A DNA stretch of 64,000 nucleotides from assembly GCF_051622035.1 (NCBI RefSeq), contig NC_135360.1:13878001-13942000 (forward strand), read 5' to 3'. Within the stretch, counting starts at the first letter, position 1; the number at the start of each line of letters is the position of its first letter. This document shows positions 58,641 to 64,000 of the stretch, piece after piece. The position numbers were made by a program, and so were the translations under genes. The notes under the pieces were generated by a model, which searched no databases, had not been told where the DNA came from, and saw only the letters and a program-made list of their open reading frames with translations. This DNA comes from Arctopsyche grandis (taxonomy: Eukaryota > Arthropoda > Insecta > Trichoptera > Hydropsychidae).

Positions 58641-60239
58641 TCAAGTATTTAAATATAATATGTATGTATACATAGGTACATACATACATATGTACTGCTT
58701 TTTTTTTCAAATCTAGTATTTTGACATTGGCCATTTTTATACCAAGCCGCATATTTGAAGCATATAATTTAATTTAAATAATAAATTAAAGTTCATGTAA
58801 ATAAATAAAGTAAAAAAATATCAAATGCATTTACACGGGTTGGATCTCGATTGCATCAAATTAAGACTGATTATTATCCGATAAATCATAATTAAAAAAA
58901 ATTGATTTGAATTTCATAGCAGCCGAAGCTTATGCAAATCGAGCCTTCGTAAATGCTATTGACAATTTGCGAATCGAACGGATATAGACTTCAAACACTA
59001 ATCGTATGCGTGCCGGAGGTTTAGACAGACAGTTGCGTAAGGTCTGCAAAATGCAAATCTGCGAGTTACCGGTGCAAGCTATTCTAATTTTTAACTTCAA
59101 AGAGATATATGGTGAGATTGGTCGTGACACAGCTGCATTGGTGACAATGTGACTGATTAGTATGACGGGAATTCAATTCTCGCACATTCGACTAATAATA
59201 ATACATAAAGAAAACGGCTTTTTTATCCTCCGACCACCGATCGTATTTATAACACGTTAAATTAACTGGAAGACCTCCATTTGCGAGAAATAAGTGCAAA
59301 CACATGGTAGCAAATGTCCGTTTGAAAAATGGCAATTAAATTTGAAAGCGTATAATTTATATGTACGGCATTAAAAAAAATATAGCGTGAAACGCTAGGA
59401 AGTTGTTGATACATGTGGCGATAAATCGACAATGCGTTTATCAATTTATTTTTTTGATCAGAATGTTTGGTAATAAAATTTTCATTTTTGGCGGAAATGC
59501 ATTTTAATAGTTTGATGTGTTTACAGGATTTTTCAAGGATTTTTCCACGTTGTTATATTTATTATTTATTGCGTGTTTGGTCCGAATGGAGCGCGATGTC
59601 GAGATATTGGCTAGGTGTGCCTGGTACCCGTCAGACACACCTTGCGCAAAGGAAGGCCGCCTATTCGAATTCGGAATCGGCACAGATGTAGGTCTGAAAT
59701 TATGCTAACATAACAGGTAAAAGTCAAGAGTCAATTGGGTCCAAAATACCCGACGGATTATGTATAATGGACGTGTAGAACTCCAGCCTTCCGGGCTCGT
59801 TAACGAGCTTTTGTCGAGTAGAAGTAAAGACGACAGGTGCTTTCGAATTAATTTCTAAACAATGAGATTTATTAATCATTATTATTATGAGCTTAATTTA
59901 GTAGGCTTTCATTTAGAGAAAAGTTGTTTTTATATACATATGTACGTGTATGTATATACCAGGAAGGCCTGACAGGTAAACCCCAATGCGCCTTTTTGGC
60001 CAATTACAAACTTTGATATACAATTTTTAGAATAGTTTATCATAGATACATCTATGGATAAATTTTGACAAATTCTCTTACATTTTCGGAGCATTTTTTA
60101 AATATAAATCGTTAAATTTCGAGATACCGAAAAACTCTAAATTTGCGAGACATTTATGGACTGAATTTGCAGCATTTTTATATGAATCAGCGAAATTCGA
60201 GATGCTGAAAACTCGTAAAGGTGAAAAATGGGTAAAGGT

Positions 60240-60395
60240 TGCTAAATTTTTGGGACTGTTTCAATGAAAATCAGATAAGAGTCACAAGCCAAGGTCTGGC
60301 CAGCAGCAACCAGTTAGACTCGAACCCTTGACTACTATGTGCGAAAGCATATGTGCTAACCATTATTCCACGATGCCAGTTTTAGAAGCATGCTT
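60240..60395 (-). repeat. tRNA-derived SINE, minus strand
   Basis: Read inverted: a head with GGTTAGCACATATGCTTTCG (A-box region) and AAGGGTTCGAGTCTAACTGG (B box), GCCAGACCTTGGC, then the tail TTATCTGATTTTCATTGAAA. Confidence 0.6.
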
Positions 60396-60689
60396 TTGGT
60401 TGCGTGGTTTTCTACGATAGTACATTTTTAAATTATTTACTATGCACATACTCAAAAGTAAACTGTCAGACCAAAATTCAGCGATGGATACTATACCTAT
60501 ACTATTTTGATGTTGAGTACTTCAGTGAAGTTTAGATAGACTTCAACCTTTTGGTTTTGCCTACATACATACATACGAAAAAGCTCAATTCAAACAAAGC
60601 TGTCGATTCAGGTTTTATGAAAGAATTATATATATTATGTATATCACATTACATATCATATGTATTAAGGTTATTTTATACCAGGGTAG

Positions 60690-61055
60690 TTCAAGTCGGC
60701 ATCTGCAGGTAAATAGCAATATGAAAATATTATTTAGTACATTCTATATGGACATATTGATATGTTCTGCAGAACAGGTTTTTTGGCCACTTTATAAATT
60801 TTCACGCATGACGCGGCGAGTGCACCGGTACTAGCGAAAGTGTTGCTGTGTGCATATGAATCTTTTCGGAAATGTTATATTGTGACAAAATTAACTAGAC
60901 GAGCAATATTGCGCCGCATTGTTGTGCTCTGTAATGTATATGTAAGCCGATTTTGCCTTGCACTCGTTCGAAACAAACATAAACGTGCAGAAAACGAACG
61001 ATGCTTTATAGTTTGAATATAACTATGCAGTATTTTCCGTGCAGTGCTGTCCTGT
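60690..61055. repeat. Interspersed repeat F, copy 2
   Basis: Counterpart of 29860-30575 without the extra block of about 200 nt. It ends TTTTCCGTGCAGTGCTG in both. Confidence 0.55.
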
Positions 61056-62689
61056 ATTTTTCTGAGCTGTTGACATGCTAAATAATATAAATAGACCGTT
61101 TTATGAACAGTTAGTGCTTGCTTGCTTGCTTAAGACAAGAAAAAATAGTGGAAAACTTGGATTTTTCCGGACAACAAGTTACCTGTTTTAATTTTTTGGA
61201 TTGTAAATATATGTAAATATGCTGATAAGCTCTAAATTCTAAAGGTAGACTACTGCAAATCTAGTTATTGAAAAAAATCCATTTGTATTGAGCGTCTCGT
61301 TATAGAGCGCATTATGTATGTACATATGTACATTTTGACATTCAGTTTTACATAGGATTTAAATGTATGTATAAAATTATAGGTATCTTGAATTTTGGTA
61401 CAACTTGTTCATGACACTCTGTACATACATAAAGTGTTGTAATTATAAATGTTGACAATTTTCGGTTCAATGATTAAGTTATGCGTATGCAAGCAAGCGG
61501 CTACTTAAATCAGCGAAGGATAATTAATCGCCAAGTCCCATTTATTTCTGATACGAAATAGACATTTGACGTTTTTGAATTAATTGGAATGTGATAAAGC
61601 CGTTTTATTATACAATATAATTTATTTACCACACGAACCAGAAAATACACACATTTATATCGAGGACATTTTTCCTAAATAGGATATCGCTATTTTTTAC
61701 TATAACGGATCTGTCTATCGCCCTGTTATGATAATTTAAAATATCGTTCGAAAATTTTGAGCGCATAATTTACTTAAATTGTTCGAAATTGACTTGCCCG
61801 CCGGGCGAATTAAATGTATTAAAATATTTCGCAATTTTATACATTCTTCGAAGAGGGGGAAGGGAGTGCGAGACGATTTTCCACGGCGCAACACATAATT
61901 GATGTTTAATTTAATAACATTGCAATAAAATTGCATCTGCGAAAATGACCCGAGGCTAAAAAGCCCTGAAGTGCATTGATCTACATTCGAGTCCGGTATT
62001 TTAATATTAACATATAATTCGAACAATCCGAGCAGGTTTCATTGAAATGCAATCTTGCCCAAGTCCAAAGCCCACTAATGTCGGCACTGAATAGATAAAA
62101 CGATCCAAGTTGTTACGAAAGTTCATTAAACCCTTTTAAATAAACACATTTTAGCACACATAATACGAATATGTATCCGTTCATTTTGTAAATCAATGTT
62201 TCACAAGTCATCAAAAGCTTTGATTATTATTTCATTTTCTGAAAGACACACATACAAAATATTCATATGTACGTTGAAATAAAATTGCAACGATAATTCA
62301 AGTATTAAATCGAATAATGTATTGTGTAGAATATAAATATTGTACAATACTATCTATCTTATTTAATATTTAAATATTGATTGTTTTATTTGAAAATTAT
62401 ATATTTCTGGGAAACTTCATTCAGCTGAAAAAGATAATATTTGGTGCAGTTTTATAAAATTCTTTTTTTTGGATACTGAAATGATTGAAAAATAAATTTA
62501 TAAATATTAATAAACATATATGTATATGATCATCATCGATAAAATAAAGACTGGCTGAATGACTGATATTGTACGTATGTATTGTGTATGCTTATTTCAG
62601 TGATCAAAATAATATAAGTTGCAAATTTCAATTAAAATGGAATTATTTAAATACAATTAATTTACAACAAGATGTCTATAATTTTCAGG
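61056..62689. other. Non-coding DNA
   Basis: No gene recognised. A GC-balanced unique patch at about 61735-62075 holds a minus-strand frame (62026-61736) with no recognisable domain. Confidence 0.4.
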
Positions 62690-62985
62690 TATAAACACAG
62701 ATTACCTAAACACAATCTGCTTTAAATCGTCAACTTTAAAAAGTCTTTAGTTTAAATAAAAAATATGTATAAAATGTGAATGAAAATTTATAAGAATTGA
62801 AACTAGGTTTTTGAACCTTTTTTCCTATTATGTTGTAAACTAAAATTGAAATAAGATAAACGTAAACAAAAAATAGTAGTTATTAAATAGAAAATGATCA
62901 TAAAATGGGACACTATTATAATCGATCTAATATGTATAATGAACATAACCTATTAACAATAAAAAGCGTTTCGAAATAAAAATAT
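62690..62985 (+). repeat. LINE-type 3' tail repeat, copy 4
   Basis: CAGGTATAAACACAGATTAC, AACACAATCTGCTTTAAATC then a diverged tail ending ATAACAATAAAAAGCGTTTC. It is the most diverged of the four copies. Confidence 0.5.
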
Positions 62986-63256
62986 ATATATAAGTACTTT
63001 TGTAAGTATCACAATTAATAAAAAAATATTTAATGTGATATAGATCGATTGAAGGAAATTATCACATACAAAGGTATTTTTATTACGAGTAAATAATTAT
63101 TGTCGCGGTAAAGCACCAAACGATGTTGATCCTCGTGTGTGCTAAAACACACTGAATGTGTGCAAAGAAGCGTTAGTTGCTAGGGGCGCTTGTCACACTG
63201 GAACCACTTTTGGAGACCCCTGGTGGTAGCCTTGCGAAAATAGTCTCTCGGGTTGG

Positions 63257-63339
63257 TATAAATACCCATACGCATTTCCAAAAAAGATCACAAGCAGTTT
63301 TCGTCACAGAAAAGGCTTTGCTAATCACAAATCCCCAAT
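63257..63339 (+). promoter_or_regulatory. TATA promoter and 5' UTR of cuticle gene 3
   Basis: TATAAATA at 63257-63264. The probable start is near ATCACA at about 63287. Leader blocks AAGCAGTTTTC (63292-63302) and AGAAAAGGCTT (63308-63318) match those of genes 1 and 2 in order and spacing. Confidence 0.75.
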
Positions 63340-63348
63340 ATGAAATTC
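63340..63348 (+). CDS. First coding exon of a third cuticle-type gene (partial)
   Basis: ATGAAATTC (MKF) followed by donor GTAAGTTCAT at 63349. Too short to identify alone. The call rests on the same layout as the two upstream cuticle genes: a TATA box, two shared leader blocks, a 9-12 nt coding exon and a phase-0 donor. No acceptor with coding sequence was found before the window ends, so exon 2 is expected beyond 64000 (introns of genes 1 and 2 are 1,135 and 807 nt). The product is inferred to be a secreted cuticle protein. Confidence 0.65.
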
Positions 63349-64000
63349 GTAAGTTCATATTGTCGACCCGAAAATCTCACACCCACATACTTACCACATT
63401 ACCTCATTACTAAATGTAGTTAAAATCGTTAATATAAACGCAGTCTTCATAAACATTAATGTTAATGAAGATCATTATTTACTTCAGACTAGCGCAATAA
63501 AAGCAAGTTGCTTGAAAATTAAGTTAATATAGAAAACGTCTAAATCACACCGATAAAGTTGACATTTATATCATTAATGTGCATTTATTATTGCCTCATA
63601 TTTAAAGTACATACATTGCATAGATGAATCTTAAATAAATCAAAAAGTGAATATGTCATTAATGACATAATTCCACTTTGTTTTTTAAATTTATGATTAT
63701 TTTTTCAATTATAATATTTTTTAAATTTAATATAATATTAATTAATTAAATTGTAATTACACCCATTTACATGCAGCAACATGTTAATTTTTTTCATATT
63801 ACATTAATTCATACATTAGCTTACTTGGTAGTATACACACTCTGTACTTCTGTATGATGAGCTTTGTTATGAATCTTTATGTGAGCTTCTAAGTACCTCA
63901 TTCATATGTAATTTTTCAGTATATAGTACATACATACATATTTTAACCCTTTGCACTATTAAAAATCTAATTGATGATGGAATACTATACAAACATATAA

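Noticed and set aside
1-64000. CRISPR array, operons, prophage
   Set aside because: No regularly spaced repeat-spacer structure and no bacterial gene organisation. Spliced genes and insect repeat classes show eukaryotic nuclear DNA.

Overview
This window is AT-rich nuclear DNA from an insect. The evidence is two tandem genes for chitin-associated cuticle proteins carrying the insect 18-residue DTPEV..AKAAH motif, short-intron GT-AG genes, and a dense load of hAT, Helitron-like, SINE, LINE and LTR remnants. Order and species cannot be fixed from the sequence alone. It is not bacterial: no operons, no Shine-Dalgarno sites and no CRISPR array were seen. 

Layout. 1-5.7 kb: intergenic DNA with Helitron-like and LINE-tail repeats, plus a weak promoter/exon candidate near 2 kb. 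5.7-7.9 kb: a candidate first exon ending ATG|GTAAGT, two copies of a palindromic MITE, and a complete two-exon CCDC86/Cgr1 homologue on the plus strand (7337-7883, 159 aa). 10.19-13.4 kb: a complete nine-coding-exon SPPL3 (intramembrane aspartyl protease) gene on the minus strand (399 aa), convergent with CCDC86, with a probable non-coding 5' exon whose intron holds two SINEs and a MITE. 13.4-46.8 kb: about 33 kb with no recognisable protein gene. It has a GC-rich island at 18.3-18.8 kb (a possible promoter or first exon), a nested transposon cluster at 18.8-21.7 kb, a near-perfect 390-bp foldback at 26.4 kb and many interspersed repeats. 46.8-64 kb: a cuticle-protein cluster on the plus strand. 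There are two complete genes (46998-48753 and 53545-55017) and the first exon of a third (63340) whose remainder lies beyond the window. 

The three cuticle genes share one architecture: a TATA box, a conserved 5'UTR block (AAGCAGTTTTC, a short spacer, then AGAAAAGGCTT), a 9-12 nt coding first exon (MNPM, MNSM, MKF) and a phase-0 intron. In the first two a single large second exon follows. This points to duplication with the promoter included, and probably to co-regulation. CCDC86 (ribosome biogenesis) and SPPL3 (Golgi glycosyltransferase shedding) are housekeeping genes with no evident functional link to the cluster. 

The most instructive non-genic features are transposon nests in which target-site duplications give the order of events. 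At 49.9-52.07 kb one repeat copy received both a 5'-truncated non-LTR element (12-bp TSD) and a decayed hAT (8-bp TSD). At 19.47-20.51 kb a deleted hAT sits inside another inverted-repeat element. At 2.88-3.22 kb three copies of one 8-bp duplication bracket two short elements. I did not find a convincing new biological system.
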